46,512 nt of DNA from Lachnospiraceae bacterium UBA935 (GCA_002293525.1 DBDJ01000038.1:1-46512), one strand, 5' to 3'; numbered from the stretch's first letter, positions 1 through 8,987 are shown. Notes: generated from the sequence alone by a model not told the origin. Numbers and translations are program-made.

Positions 1-75
1 TACTTATATTTATACATATTATTTTTATTATATATTATATAATAACATAATAATTTATTTATGCAAAGTAAATCA

Positions 76-90
76 TTATAATGATTATAA
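76..90. promoter_or_regulatory. Perfect PerR-box-like operator overlapping a -10 element
   Basis: The 15 bases TTATAATGATTATAA form a 7-1-7 inverted repeat identical to the consensus described for the peroxide repressor PerR (TTATAATNATTATAA). The site contains a TATAAT hexamer at 77-82 that would serve as the -10 element of the downstream permease gene, so an occupied site would block RNA polymerase. A second palindrome (71-86) overlaps it. The surrounding 75 bases are very AT-rich, which slightly raises the chance of coincidence. PerR binding is inferred from the match to the known box. Confidence 0.6.
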
Positions 91-111
91 ACTACAACGG
101 GAGGTGTACTG

Positions 112-882
112 ATGTCCATCTTTTTTTTATTTCTTATATCCTTTTTGGCGTCGATCATCGGTGCATTTTGCGGTGTCGGCGGTGGAATTATGATTAAGCC
201 GCTGCTTGATGCGTTTGGCGGCATGGACATAGTGACTGTCAATTTTCTTTCCGGTTGCACGGTTCTTGCTATGTCGGCTTATTCGGTCGTCAGGAACCGA
301 CTTTCGGCAGATTCCTGCGTGGAAAATAAAATCAGCCTGCCATTGGCTGTCGGCGCTGCTGTCGGCGGACTGTGTGGTAAAACGCTTTTTGCCGGTTTAA
401 CATCCTTCGCCGCAGACGATAAGGTGAAAACAATTCAGGCGGTCTGCCTGTTGATTGTAGTCTTAGGTACCATATTTTATACGCTATGTAAAGAGCGCAT
501 CCCTACCATGCATATCTGTCATCCGCTCGCCTGCCTGCTGATCGGTTTGCTTCTGGGGACACTGGCGGCCTTTTTAGGAATCGGCGGCGGTCCGATTAAT
601 ATGATTTTTCTATTTTTCTTTTTCTCACTTTCTATAAAGGCCGCAGCGGAATACTCCCTATTTATTATCTTCATCTCTCAGATGACCAAATTGATTGCAT
701 CAATTCTGACTAGGAGTATTCCTGATTTCCCTGCCGGATTTCTAGTTATAATGATGATCGGCGGCATCAGCGGCGGAATAATAGGGCAGGCGTTAAATAA
801 AAAAATGCCAGAAAAAGCCGTTGGGTCGGCTTTTCTGTTGGTAATGTCAATTATTGTCGGTATCTGTCTTTATAATATCTGA
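112..882 (+). CDS. TSUP (TauE/SafE) family membrane permease
   Basis: This is a 256-residue protein made almost entirely of membrane helices (about eight), with two glycine-rich half-repeats: GVGGGIMIKP near residue 21 and GIGGGPINM near residue 155. That internal duplication is the hallmark of the TSUP/TauE-SafE family (old name DUF81), which moves sulfite, sulfoacetate or other small organosulfur or organic anions across the cytoplasmic membrane. The substrate cannot be read from sequence. The start is fixed by a good ribosome binding site (GGGAGG, 99-104). The gene stands alone, is convergent with the response regulator gene, and sits behind a perfect PerR-box-like operator. That suggests induction by peroxide or metal stress. 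Confidence 0.88.
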   Translation: MSIFFLFLISFLASIIGAFCGVGGGIMIKPLLDAFGGMDIVTVNFLSGCTVLAMSAYSVVRNRLSADSCVENKISLPLAVGAAVGGLCGKTLFAGLTSFAADDKVKTIQAVCLLIVVLGTIFYTLCKERIPTMHICHPLACLLIGLLLGTLAAFLGIGGGPINMIFLFFFFSLSIKAAAEYSLFIIFISQMTKLIASILTRSIPDFPAGFLVIMMIGGISGGIIGQALNKKMPEKAVGSAFLLVMSIIVGICLYNI

Positions 883-915
883 AATGATTAACTTAAGTGT
901 TTCCTTAGATATTAT

Positions 916-1674
916 TCACGCTTTTTTGTTCCGAAATTCGCTGGGCTGTATGCCGGTATGGTTTTTAAAGACCCGGCTGAAATAGAAATTATCTTTATAT
1001 CCTACCAGTTCCCCGACTTTCTGAATCTCGATTTCCGGATTGCAGAGCAGGAGTCGTTTCGCTTCATTCATCCGCAGTCTGGTCTGGTATTTGGAGGGGG
1101 TTAACGAGGTATATTTTTTGAATATCTTGCCGATGTATTCTGGGGTAAAGCCAAATTTATCGGCCAGATCCTGGAATGAAATATCAGATTGATAATTCTC
1201 ACGGAGATATTTTTCCAGCAGCGTAAAGATAGATTGCTGATCAAGATGGCTGGTATCCGCCCGGTAGGTATTCAATTCTTTGGATTCTGTGTTAAGGAGA
1301 ATGAGCAGCTTATGCAAGGTCTCGGATAGATCCTCCAGTTTGACGGGCTTTAACAGATAATCCTTTACCTCATAACGGATGGCATTTTGAGCATAGGCAA
1401 AATCATAGAAGCCGCTCAGAATCACTGATTTGGTGCCAGGATGATTTTGGTGGAGATAGCGGATCAGTTCCAAACCGTCGCATTGTGGCATTCGGATATC
1501 TGTGATCAGCAGTGCCGGACAGTGCTGTTCGATCAGCTTGATCGCATCCAGTCCATTTGCAGCTTCGCCCGCCAGTATAAGCGGAAGCTTTAGTGACTCG
1601 ATTTTCTTAATCAGATTTTTGCGGATCATTTTTTCATCTTCAGCAACAATATAGGTGTAGCTTGATTTATTCAT
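916..1674 (-). CDS. YesN-type response regulator (receiver plus AraC HTH)
   Basis: This 252-residue cytoplasmic regulator has a receiver domain at residues about 5-120, with the phospho-acceptor in LLITDIRMPQ (Asp59) and the conserved lysine in YLLKPVK (Lys109). A C-terminal AraC-type double helix-turn-helix covers about residues 150-250. It should bind DNA after phosphorylation by the kinase encoded immediately upstream. The start at 1674 is preferred over an in-frame upstream codon. The ribosome site GGAGGG lies just before it, and TAAGATG shows the kinase stop one base away, so the two are translationally coupled. Given the divergent sugar importer, it probably activates that operon in response to an extracellular sugar. 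Confidence 0.92.
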   Translation of the reverse strand: MNKSSYTYIVAEDEKMIRKNLIKKIESLKLPLILAGEAANGLDAIKLIEQHCPALLITDIRMPQCDGLELIRYLHQNHPGTKSVILSGFYDFAYAQNAIRYEVKDYLLKPVKLEDLSETLHKLLILLNTESKELNTYRADTSHLDQQSIFTLLEKYLRENYQSDISFQDLADKFGFTPEYIGKIFKKYTSLTPSKYQTRLRMNEAKRLLLCNPEIEIQKVGELVGYKDNFYFSRVFKNHTGIQPSEFRNKKA

Positions 1675-1675
1675 C

Positions 1676-3544
1676 TTAGCCCTCCTCGAGTTTAGATTCA
1701 TAAGTATTTGCCAGTATGCCTGTCGACATCGTTGCTCCCCCTAGGACAAAAGTAGTTGCTCTGCCAAAGTCTGTTTCAATCCGGAAGACAGCCTGTTCCC
1801 CATATAACAGTTTCAAACGCAGATAAACATTTTTTAGTCCCATGCCGCCAATCTGTAAAGAATGCAGTTCCTGATTCAGATTCAGTTTCTCCAATATCTC
1901 CAACAGTTCTTCTTTCTTTTCTTCACTCAGTTGACCTCCGTTATCGGTTACTTTCAACAGCCAGTGTTCATTCGATCCTTCGGCAGTGATGGTCAGCTTC
2001 CATGGCGGCTTGATATTAAAGGCATATTTGAAAGCATTTTCTACCAGAGGTTGAATAATAAGCTTGGGAATAGCGAGATGCTTGGCATTCTCGTCAATCT
2101 TCAGCTGGTAGGAAAGTTCTTCTGAAAACCTCAGCTGCATACATTCCAGATAACGATGCGTATTAAAGATTTCATCTTCTAACGGCACCATCATCTGCGG
2201 AGAGGATGAAATATAGCGGAAATAGTCACACAAGGCCTGGCACATGCTGACAATGGTGTCGTTGCTTCCTTCTTCAGCCATTATACTGATGCTGGTCAGG
2301 CAATTATACAAAAAATGAGGATTGACAAGAGACTGCGTCGCCTGTAATTTGGCACGGGTTTCCTCCGACTTGGACAATAGGACATCCTGCGAAGCAGTAC
2401 GCAGCTTTTCATACATGGAACGAATCGATTCACACAGTTGCGACAGTTCCGTAATATTGCTGTCGGCAGAAGTCAGATTTACTTTTTTCTCATCAAGTAC
2501 TCGGTCGAGAGTGATTTTGCCGGTTGCTTCCGTGAGCTTCCGCAGCGGCTTGGTCAAGCGCTCTGAGATATAAAAGCAGATGCCCATGGTAAACAGGATT
2601 GAACCTAAACTGATCAGGGAAAAGAACATACGGAAGTTACCCAGTGACGCGTAGACAGCTGTCTGCGGCTTCATCAGAAATACTGTCCATTCATATTCGG
2701 GCACGGTTAGTCTGGTCGCAAGAAAAGAATCGCCGTTGCTTGACTGGATAAAATCACAGTTCCCGTCATACAAGACCGGCTGGTCTAGCTCAGAATACTG
2801 GTAACTGGGATACTGGTCTGGGAGGTAAGGGTAGACCAGTTCGTATCTTTCGTTGTAGATATAGACCAGGCTGTCCCGATTCTGCTGCTCCAGCTGGGCA
2901 GCCAGCGAAAAAATAATATCACAGTCCTGAACGACTTCTACGATCCCTTCCGGATTACCGTCTGCATCCAGAAACATCCGGACAAGGGAGATAAACTGGC
3001 TTTTTGCCGGCAGATCCTTTTGCGTGGCCGGGGCGGCGATGAATTTATAGCCCTTCCGCTCCATAACCTCTTCGTACCAAGGCATTTCTGCCAGATTGAC
3101 AGTGCCGGAGCGCTGCCAGTAACCAGATTCGACATAAGCGCCGTCCATGGTATAAATATTAATCTTGGCAGCCGTTTGATAGGCGCCGATCATCGCGGTG
3201 ATAATATCATGGATGGCCCGCACGTGCTGCCGTGTGGCAACGAGTTGTTCTGAACTGTCGTAGTCATCGGGACCATAAACGGAAAACTCTTTAAAATTTG
3301 TTTTCAAGGCATTGGAATACACAATGTTCATGGAGATAGTTGAGAGGATATCAAGTTGGGCCGAAAGAGAGTTTTCTACGGAAGCACACATGTTTTTAAG
3401 ATCGCCGGCCGACTCTTTGAGGGTATTGCTTTGATAATGGGAATAAGTGAAGATAAAAAATATAGCCAATAGGATCAGCATGAAAGTGCCGTAAATTACA
3501 AAAAGATACACTTTTTGGGAGTAACTTTTCAACGATGTGCGCAT
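1676..3544 (-). CDS. YesM-type sensor histidine kinase
   Basis: This 622-residue membrane kinase has a first transmembrane helix at about residues 12-34, an extracellular dCache-like sensor to about 300, a second helix at about 303-326, and a HAMP linker (ERLTKPLRKL). The His_kinase domain carries the phospho-acceptor in NPHFLYN (His410). A HATPase domain follows with N box LVENAFKYAF and G boxes DNGGQ and GGMGLKN. This architecture is standard for LytS/YesM-type kinases paired with AraC-type response regulators that control carbohydrate uptake in Bacillota. It lies upstream of and coupled to its regulator. The ribosome site GAGAGGAGG precedes the ATG. The ligand is unknown; a sugar or a sugar-bound lipoprotein is inferred from the divergent ABC transporter. 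Confidence 0.93.
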   Translation of the reverse strand: MRTSLKSYSQKVYLFVIYGTFMLILLAIFFIFTYSHYQSNTLKESAGDLKNMCASVENSLSAQLDILSTISMNIVYSNALKTNFKEFSVYGPDDYDSSEQLVATRQHVRAIHDIITAMIGAYQTAAKINIYTMDGAYVESGYWQRSGTVNLAEMPWYEEVMERKGYKFIAAPATQKDLPAKSQFISLVRMFLDADGNPEGIVEVVQDCDIIFSLAAQLEQQNRDSLVYIYNERYELVYPYLPDQYPSYQYSELDQPVLYDGNCDFIQSSNGDSFLATRLTVPEYEWTVFLMKPQTAVYASLGNFRMFFSLISLGSILFTMGICFYISERLTKPLRKLTEATGKITLDRVLDEKKVNLTSADSNITELSQLCESIRSMYEKLRTASQDVLLSKSEETRAKLQATQSLVNPHFLYNCLTSISIMAEEGSNDTIVSMCQALCDYFRYISSSPQMMVPLEDEIFNTHRYLECMQLRFSEELSYQLKIDENAKHLAIPKLIIQPLVENAFKYAFNIKPPWKLTITAEGSNEHWLLKVTDNGGQLSEEKKEELLEILEKLNLNQELHSLQIGGMGLKNVYLRLKLLYGEQAVFRIETDFGRATTFVLGGATMSTGILANTYESKLEEG

Positions 3545-3620
3545 AATACATCTGCCTCCTCTCCATGCAAATTATATATTACTGTTCAAAAAAATGCAAT
3601 TCACAGTTTGTGTTTGTCTA

Positions 3621-3649
3621 TTTTGTACAGCGAGCAGATATGCTATGAT
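3621..3649 (+). promoter_or_regulatory. Extended -10 promoter for the ABC importer operon
   Basis: TGCTATGAT at 3641-3649 is a textbook extended -10 (TGn plus TATGAT, five of six matches). A weak -35 TTTTGT at 3621-3626 lies 17 bases upstream. A poor -35 with an extended -10 is typical of activator-dependent promoters, which fits control by the divergent YesN-type regulator. Confidence 0.5.
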
Positions 3650-3668
3650 AAATTTGCGCATAAATATG

Positions 3669-3684
3669 ATTTTATCGATAAAAT
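3669..3684. promoter_or_regulatory. 16-bp perfect palindrome between promoter and ribosome site
   Basis: ATTTTATCGATAAAAT is self-complementary over 16 bases. It sits about 20 bases downstream of the extended -10 and before the ribosome site of the solute-binding protein gene. That is a repressor-like position. Which protein binds it, if any, is not evident; it does not match the catabolite-repression (cre) consensus well. Confidence 0.4.
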
Positions 3685-3722
3685 ATATAAAACAAAGAAT
3701 TGAGACAAAAAGGAGATGCAAA

Positions 3723-5099
3723 ATGAAAAAAAGTATAACCAAGCTAATCAGTTTAATAATGCTCCTTACGCTGACAGTCGTAGGAATATACGGATGTAGT
3801 TCTCAGACCGATACCGCTGTTGAGAACGCTGCTGAAAGCAATACCGAAAATGCAGCCGGTACGGAACAGAGCAGTCAAGCGGAAACAACCAAAAATGTCA
3901 CCCTGACGTTTGGCTCCCATCAGAGCGGCCTTCCGACTTCAGGGGTGATGCAGGAGCTGGCCAAGGACTTTGAGGCAGAGACTGGCATAAAGATAGATTT
4001 TCAGATTTCACCCGATGCCCAATGGCGGGATTTGATCAAAGTAAAAATGGATTCAGGGGAAGCGCCGGATATCATTTGTGTGGATACTCCGATCGGTCTG
4101 GTATCCAGTCTGCCGATGGATCAGTACTGTGTTGATTTAACCGATCAGGAATGGGTCAGCCGCATTGAAGAGACTGCTCTTTCAGCCGTCAGCGCTGACG
4201 GCAAAGTTTACGGCATCACCTTCGCCGGTGCCAAGATGTACCTTTACCTTTACAATAAAGGGATCTTTGCCGATTTAAGCTTGGAACCGCCGACCACGTA
4301 TGCGGAGTTCCAAGATGTATGCCAGACGATTCTGGATGCCGGGATTACACCAATTTATGAAGCCACCACCAACGGCTGGCATCAGGTGCTGCCGCTTTTT
4401 GAAACCGGCGGGCTTTGGGTAGATCAGGATTCGGATATTTATGCCAAACTGAACAATAATGAAATCGATCTTGATGAGATCCCGGCATTGCTGACTGTAA
4501 TCCAACAGTTGGACGAGAGTGCCAGAGCCGGTTATTTTGGTACCGATTATCTGAGCAATACCTGGGAAAACGGCAAGGAAGCGATGGCAACCGAACAATG
4601 TGCGATGACGATGTCTGATTTTGGATATAGAAGGGAAATAGAGGCGGCTTTTCCGGAGTTTAAGGCGACCGAGGAGCTGGGTGCGTTTGTAATGCCCTGG
4701 GGCGACAACCAGATTATCGGGGTAAATCCGGCGGCCAATGGACTGTTCATCTCAAAAGACAGCAAATATATTGAAGAAGTAAAATTATTCTTTGACTTTC
4801 TGGCTCGCCCGGAAAACTTGATAAAATATCGGGACGGTTATCCGCAGGTTAGTGCTCTCTGCTGGACGGGGATTGACAGCAAATATTCCGAAGAGGATCA
4901 GGCTTTTCTGGATTCCTATCCGAAAGCCAATGTCGTCCAGACATCTGTAAATTATATTGACAGCCAGTGGATGGATGTCGGAAAAGATCTGGAGGCGATG
5001 TATGCCGGCGCCATGACTCCGGAGGATGTGCTGGCCTCAATTATGAAGCGCCGCCATGATCAGGCAGAGCTTCAGAAAGACCCGGCTTTTGTCGAGTAA
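3723..5099 (+). CDS. Carbohydrate ABC transporter substrate-binding lipoprotein (CUT1)
   Basis: This 458-residue extracellular binding protein has a lysine-rich N-terminus, a hydrophobic segment and a lipobox (IYGC, lipidated Cys25). An acidic Ser/Thr/Asn-rich linker follows, then a periplasmic-binding-protein fold of the SBP_bac_1 (CUT1) type (GIKIDFQI, APDIICVDT). It captures a mono- or oligosaccharide and delivers it to the two permeases downstream. The longer in-frame extension upstream is rejected because AAAAAGGAG stands directly before this ATG and the signal peptide begins here. It heads a three-gene operon divergent from the YesM/YesN genes. Sugar specificity cannot be assigned; a plant oligosaccharide is likely from the neighbourhood. 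Confidence 0.92.
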   Translation: MKKSITKLISLIMLLTLTVVGIYGCSSQTDTAVENAAESNTENAAGTEQSSQAETTKNVTLTFGSHQSGLPTSGVMQELAKDFEAETGIKIDFQISPDAQWRDLIKVKMDSGEAPDIICVDTPIGLVSSLPMDQYCVDLTDQEWVSRIEETALSAVSADGKVYGITFAGAKMYLYLYNKGIFADLSLEPPTTYAEFQDVCQTILDAGITPIYEATTNGWHQVLPLFETGGLWVDQDSDIYAKLNNNEIDLDEIPALLTVIQQLDESARAGYFGTDYLSNTWENGKEAMATEQCAMTMSDFGYRREIEAAFPEFKATEELGAFVMPWGDNQIIGVNPAANGLFISKDSKYIEEVKLFFDFLARPENLIKYRDGYPQVSALCWTGIDSKYSEEDQAFLDSYPKANVVQTSVNYIDSQWMDVGKDLEAMYAGAMTPEDVLASIMKRRHDQAELQKDPAFVE

Positions 5100-5168
5100 C
5101 CGGTTTCATATGTAAAGAGCATGAATAAAAAGTAACTCGTGTGATGTTGGCGAAAGGATGATGAAAAT

Positions 5169-6047
5169 ATGAACAGAAAGAAATTATACCCTTGGTATTT
5201 TTCCTGTGGGGCAGCGGTGCTGTATTTTTTGCTCTTCTTTCTGCCGGGAATACTGGGAATCGCGTATTCCTTCACGGATTGGAATTTGTACAGTAATGAG
5301 ATTGAATTTGTCGGACTGGCAAATTACCGACGGATTTTTACCGGCAATTCCGAGTATCTGAAATATATCGGTAATACCGTTATTTTTACCATTGTCACGA
5401 CGTTAATGAAAACAGTGGCGGGGCTTTCGCTGGCGCTGTTGCTGACACAAAAATTTATCAAGCTTAAGAACTTTCACCGGATGATTATTTTCTCGCCGCA
5501 GGTCATGTCCTATCTGGTGGTCGGTCTGGTTTTTAAGAGCATGCTTCATCCGACCACCGGGTTTTTCAATAATTTTCTTCGCAGTCTTGGGCTTGATGGG
5601 ATGACCAGGAACTGGCTGACAGATCTGGACTTGGTCTTTCCTACGGTTATGACGGTAGATACCTGGAAGGGAATGGGATATATCATGGTAGTGGTAATCG
5701 CCGGCCTGATGTCGATCTCAACGGAGTATTATGAAGCCGCCAGTATTGACGGGGCCTCATTCTTTCAGAAGCTGCGGTGCATTACGATTCCGCTGTTAAA
5801 GCCGGTACTGGTCAATGTGACGGTGCTGAATGTTACATATGGACTGCGGGTTTTTGATATGATATACTCACTTACCAACGGCGGCCCGGGTAATGCTACC
5901 GGGGTTATCAATACCGCTGTATACAAAGAATTTTCCAGAGGTGATTTGGCAATGGGAACTACGCTTTCCAGTGTTCTGTATTTTGGAATCCTGATACTTT
6001 TATATGGGATCGTCAAATCGATGGAGAGCAAGGAGGTGGAGAGTTGA
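5169..6047 (+). CDS. Sugar ABC transporter permease (MalF/LacF type)
   Basis: This 292-residue integral membrane protein has about six helices and the conserved EAA loop EAASIDGASFFQKL, which docks the ATPase. It belongs to the binding-protein-dependent inner-membrane component family and forms a heterodimeric channel with the next gene product. A ribosome site (AAAGGATG) precedes the ATG. The 69-base gap after the lipoprotein gene has no terminator, so the three genes should be cotranscribed. It ends with TGATG shared with the next gene. Confidence 0.93.
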   Translation: MNRKKLYPWYFSCGAAVLYFLLFFLPGILGIAYSFTDWNLYSNEIEFVGLANYRRIFTGNSEYLKYIGNTVIFTIVTTLMKTVAGLSLALLLTQKFIKLKNFHRMIIFSPQVMSYLVVGLVFKSMLHPTTGFFNNFLRSLGLDGMTRNWLTDLDLVFPTVMTVDTWKGMGYIMVVVIAGLMSISTEYYEAASIDGASFFQKLRCITIPLLKPVLVNVTVLNVTYGLRVFDMIYSLTNGGPGNATGVINTAVYKEFSRGDLAMGTTLSSVLYFGILILLYGIVKSMESKEVES

Positions 6048-6880
6048 TGAACAGAGTAGGTATGAAAAAGACGATCAGCCATGTGCTGGGCAATCTGATC
6101 GCAATCGTAATCAGCACAGCCGTAATAATTCCACTGGTTGTATTGTTGCTCAATTCATTTAAATCATCCGGAGAAGCCAATCGGATGACCCTGTCCTTGC
6201 CGAAGCAATGGGTGTTTGAAAACTATGCCGTAGTTATTGAGAAGGGTAAATTACTTTCTTCATTTCTTAATGGGCTGCTCTATGCAGTCAGCAGTGTGGT
6301 ATTGATTGTCATCTTAGTTTCGGCGGCGGCTTTCGTAATCTCCAGGAATCATCAAGGAACAAATAAATTTCTATATTATTTCATTATCTCAGGCATCGCC
6401 ATGCCGATTAATAATGTGGCGCTGATGAAGGTGATGCAGACCTTTCATCTGGTCAACACAAGAATAGGGATTATTCTCCTGTATACGGCTATCAGTATTC
6501 CGCTTAGTCTGTTCCTGACATATGGATTCGTGTCAACGATTCCCAGGGAAATTGATGAAGCGGCGGTGATTGACGGATGTAAGCCATATCAGTTATTCTT
6601 AAAGATTATCGCGCCGTTGATGAAGCCGATTTGCTCGACCTTGTTTGTGCTGAATTTTATGTCGATCTGGAACGATTTTACGATGCCGCTTTACTACCTG
6701 AACAATTCGCGGCAGTGGCCAATGACACTAGCGGTGTATAACTTTTTTGGGGCATTTGAGAATTCATGGAATCTGGTTGCGGCCGATATCATCCTGACTT
6801 TAGTGCCGGTGCTGCTGGTGTTTGTGCTGGGACAAAAATATATTGTTGGCGGGGTGTCGTCAGGGGCAGTGAAAGGATGA
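6047..6880 (+). CDS. Sugar ABC transporter permease (MalG type)
   Basis: This 277-residue membrane protein has about six helices. Its EAA loop (EIDEAAVIDGCKPYQLFLKI) is the MalG-type signature. It pairs with the preceding permease. The ATG at 6047 overlaps the upstream stop (TGATG) and has AGGAGG about ten bases before it, so an alternative TTG three bases upstream is not needed. No ATPase gene follows. CUT1 importers of Bacillota commonly borrow a shared MsmK/MsmX-type ATPase encoded elsewhere, so its absence is normal. Confidence 0.93.
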   Translation: MNRVGMKKTISHVLGNLIAIVISTAVIIPLVVLLLNSFKSSGEANRMTLSLPKQWVFENYAVVIEKGKLLSSFLNGLLYAVSSVVLIVILVSAAAFVISRNHQGTNKFLYYFIISGIAMPINNVALMKVMQTFHLVNTRIGIILLYTAISIPLSLFLTYGFVSTIPREIDEAAVIDGCKPYQLFLKIIAPLMKPICSTLFVLNFMSIWNDFTMPLYYLNNSRQWPMTLAVYNFFGAFENSWNLVAADIILTLVPVLLVFVLGQKYIVGGVSSGAVKG

Positions 6881-6886
6881 TGTGTT

Positions 6887-6925
6887 AACCGGCAGGAACG
6901 AAACATGTTCCTGCTGGTTTTCTAT
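6887..6925 (+). terminator. Rho-independent terminator of the ABC importer operon
   Basis: A 13-bp stem, AACCGGCAGGAAC (6887-6899) against GTTCCTGCTGGTT (6907-6919), has one G-U pair, a seven-base loop and a following TTTTCT run. It lies seven bases after the permease stop codon and separates the importer from the kinase/isomerase operon. Confidence 0.85.
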
Positions 6926-6984
6926 ACATAGCAATTCATAAGAATTGATCTTGAAATCTTACACCTAATCTATAATTTGTCAAA

Positions 6985-7013
6985 TTGCTTAAAGGTTTTG
7001 AAAGTGTTATTAT
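6985..7013 (+). promoter_or_regulatory. Putative sigma-A promoter of the sugar kinase/isomerase operon
   Basis: TTGCTT (6985-6990) and TATTAT (7008-7013) are separated by exactly 17 bases. They lie between the upstream terminator and the ROK kinase gene, about 55 bases before its start. Confidence 0.45.
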
Positions 7014-7067
7014 TTAGTAAAACAAATCAAATTGTCCTAATAATGAATGGATTGAGGTAACAGTTCA

Positions 7068-8027
7068 ATGAATCAAGTTAATGAAAATAATCAAAAAAAA
7101 TATGGTTTTGGTATAGATATCGGCGGTACCACATGTAAAATCGGTTTATTTAAATTGGATGGAACGTTGATTGAAAAATGGCAAATTAAAACTAATTTAG
7201 AGGATAATGGCTCGTATATTTTGGAAGACATAGCCGTCGCCATTGAAAATAAGCTTGATGAAAAGGGTATTAGTATAGATGAAATACATGGGGCAGGAGT
7301 AGGAGTTCCGGGTCCGGTTATGGAAGATGGAACCGTTATAAAGTGTGTAAACTTGAATTGGGATATTGTTCCGGTGACGAGGATAATGAGTGATAGATTA
7401 TCCATCCCAGTTAAAGCGGAAAATGATGCTAACGTAGCAGCACTGGGTGAAATGTGGCAGGGTGGTGGCGAAGGATATCGAAATGTGGTTATGGTGACAC
7501 TAGGAACAGGCATTGGCGGCGGCATCATTCATAATGGCAAAATCATATCGGGTGCTTTTGGAGCAAGTGGTGAAATAGGACATATTCAGATGCAGAAATG
7601 TGAGCAGGAGATTTGTGGATGTGGAAAAAAGGGATGTTTGGAGCAATATGCTTCCGCTACTGGGATTGTCAGAAAAGCAAAGTCAATGCTGATGACAAAC
7701 AACAAAGAAACATCTTTGAGGAATTATAAAGAACTATCGGCGAAGAATATTTTTGACGAAGCCAAAGCAGGAGATAGACTTGCATTAGAATTAATAGAGT
7801 CGTTGGGTGAAATGCTTGGTATAGCATTATCTTACATTTCTTGCGTTGTGGACCCGGATATTTACGTAATAGGAGGTGGTGTATCCAAGGCCGGCAAGAT
7901 TTTAATAGAAGTAATACAAAAGTACTTTCAGAAGACAGCATTTCATGCTTCTCGAAAAGCACGATTTACGTTGGCGACGCTGGGAAATGATGCTGGGATA
8001 TATGGTGCATTAAAGTTGTTATTATAA
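7068..8027 (+). CDS. ROK family sugar kinase (glucokinase-like)
   Basis: This 319-residue cytoplasmic kinase has the N-terminal phosphate loop DIGGTTCKIG, the catalytic Asp in ENDANVAALGE (Asp120), and the ROK zinc motif CGCGKKGCLE (Cys183, Cys185, Cys190) after GEIGHIQM. All residues expected of an active ROK kinase are present, so it is likely an enzyme rather than a NagC/XylR-type repressor; there is also no DNA-binding domain. It would phosphorylate glucose or a related hexose released from imported oligosaccharides. It is first in a four-gene operon. The ribosome site is modest (GAGG about ten bases upstream). This gene is more AT-rich than the two at the operon's end. Confidence 0.9.
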   Translation: MNQVNENNQKKYGFGIDIGGTTCKIGLFKLDGTLIEKWQIKTNLEDNGSYILEDIAVAIENKLDEKGISIDEIHGAGVGVPGPVMEDGTVIKCVNLNWDIVPVTRIMSDRLSIPVKAENDANVAALGEMWQGGGEGYRNVVMVTLGTGIGGGIIHNGKIISGAFGASGEIGHIQMQKCEQEICGCGKKGCLEQYASATGIVRKAKSMLMTNNKETSLRNYKELSAKNIFDEAKAGDRLALELIESLGEMLGIALSYISCVVDPDIYVIGGGVSKAGKILIEVIQKYFQKTAFHASRKARFTLATLGNDAGIYGALKLLL

Positions 8028-8066
8028 GTTGTATAAAGATTAATTATTATTATTGGAGGGACAATT

Positions 8067-8987
8067 ATGAAGTTGGGATTTGTAAGTGCGATTCTTGATC
8101 AAAGCAGTTATGAGGAAATGATGGACACCGCATATGAAATTGGTTTTGATTGCGTGGAGATTGCTTGTTGGCCGAAGGGAAAGGCTGAGAGAAGGTATGC
8201 GGGGGTCAGTCATATTGATGCGGACTTGGTTCTTGAAGACGAAGCCTACGGTAAACATCTTCTGGAATACAGTGCGGAAAGAAATATCCAGATATCTTCA
8301 TTAGCGTATTACCCCAATACGATGGATCATGACCCAGAGAAAAGAGGTGTTGCGGTCAATCATCTGATTAAACTAATTAAAGTAAGTGCCAAGTTGGGGA
8401 TTGGTATGATTACGACATTTATTGGGAGAGATCAGACCAAAACCGTAGAGGCAAATCTGGATTTGGTAAAGGAAATATGGCCCCCGATTATAAAGGTGGC
8501 CGAAGATTACGGGGTAAAAATAGGGATTGAAAATTGCCCGATGTTGTTCGGTGCCGACCAGTGGCCCGGAGGTCAAAATCTTATGACAACACCGGATATC
8601 TGGAAACGGGTATTTGAAATCCTGCCAAGCAGTAACCTCGGACTCAACTATGATCCATCACATTTTGTCTGGCAAATGATTGATTATATTAAGCCGATAT
8701 ATGAATTTAAAGATAAGATATTTCACGTTCACTATAAAGACATTAAAATTTATCAAGACAAACTGAATCAAGTTGGCATCATGGCTTACCCTCTTGATTT
8801 TATGGCACCTAAACTGCCGGGTCTTGGTGATGTGGATTGGGGGAAATATGTAAGTGCTCTAACCGATATCGGATATGATGGATATACCTGTATTGAAGTG
8901 GAAGATAAAGCATTTGAAGGCAGTAAGGAGAAAATTGTGGACAGCTTAAAACTGAGCAGGCAATATATGAAACAGTTTGTTATTTAA
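8067..8987 (+). CDS. Sugar phosphate isomerase/epimerase (AP-endonuclease-2-like TIM barrel)
   Basis: This 306-residue protein of the xylose-isomerase-like TIM-barrel family (COG1082) shows VKIGIENCP, LGLNYDPSHF, FHVHYKDIK and a late CIEVED. These carry the metal-binding Glu, Asp, His and Glu positions usual for the family. Members isomerise or epimerise sugars, inositol derivatives or hydroxypyruvate, and several act in oxidised-sugar pathways, so the substrate is not predictable. The start has a good ribosome site (TTGGAGGG). It lies between two sugar kinases, consistent with converting an imported or released sugar into a kinase substrate. Confidence 0.85.
   Translation: MKLGFVSAILDQSSYEEMMDTAYEIGFDCVEIACWPKGKAERRYAGVSHIDADLVLEDEAYGKHLLEYSAERNIQISSLAYYPNTMDHDPEKRGVAVNHLIKLIKVSAKLGIGMITTFIGRDQTKTVEANLDLVKEIWPPIIKVAEDYGVKIGIENCPMLFGADQWPGGQNLMTTPDIWKRVFEILPSSNLGLNYDPSHFVWQMIDYIKPIYEFKDKIFHVHYKDIKIYQDKLNQVGIMAYPLDFMAPKLPGLGDVDWGKYVSALTDIGYDGYTCIEVEDKAFEGSKEKIVDSLKLSRQYMKQFVI

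Noticed and set aside
3537..3722. N-terminal extension of the solute-binding lipoprotein
   Set aside because: It would bury the signal peptide and cover the promoter and palindrome; the AAAAAGGAG site marks the ATG at 3723.
3723..6880. Incomplete ABC operon because no ATPase gene is present
   Set aside because: CUT1 importers of Bacillota normally share an MsmK/MsmX-type ATPase encoded elsewhere, so absence is not a defect.
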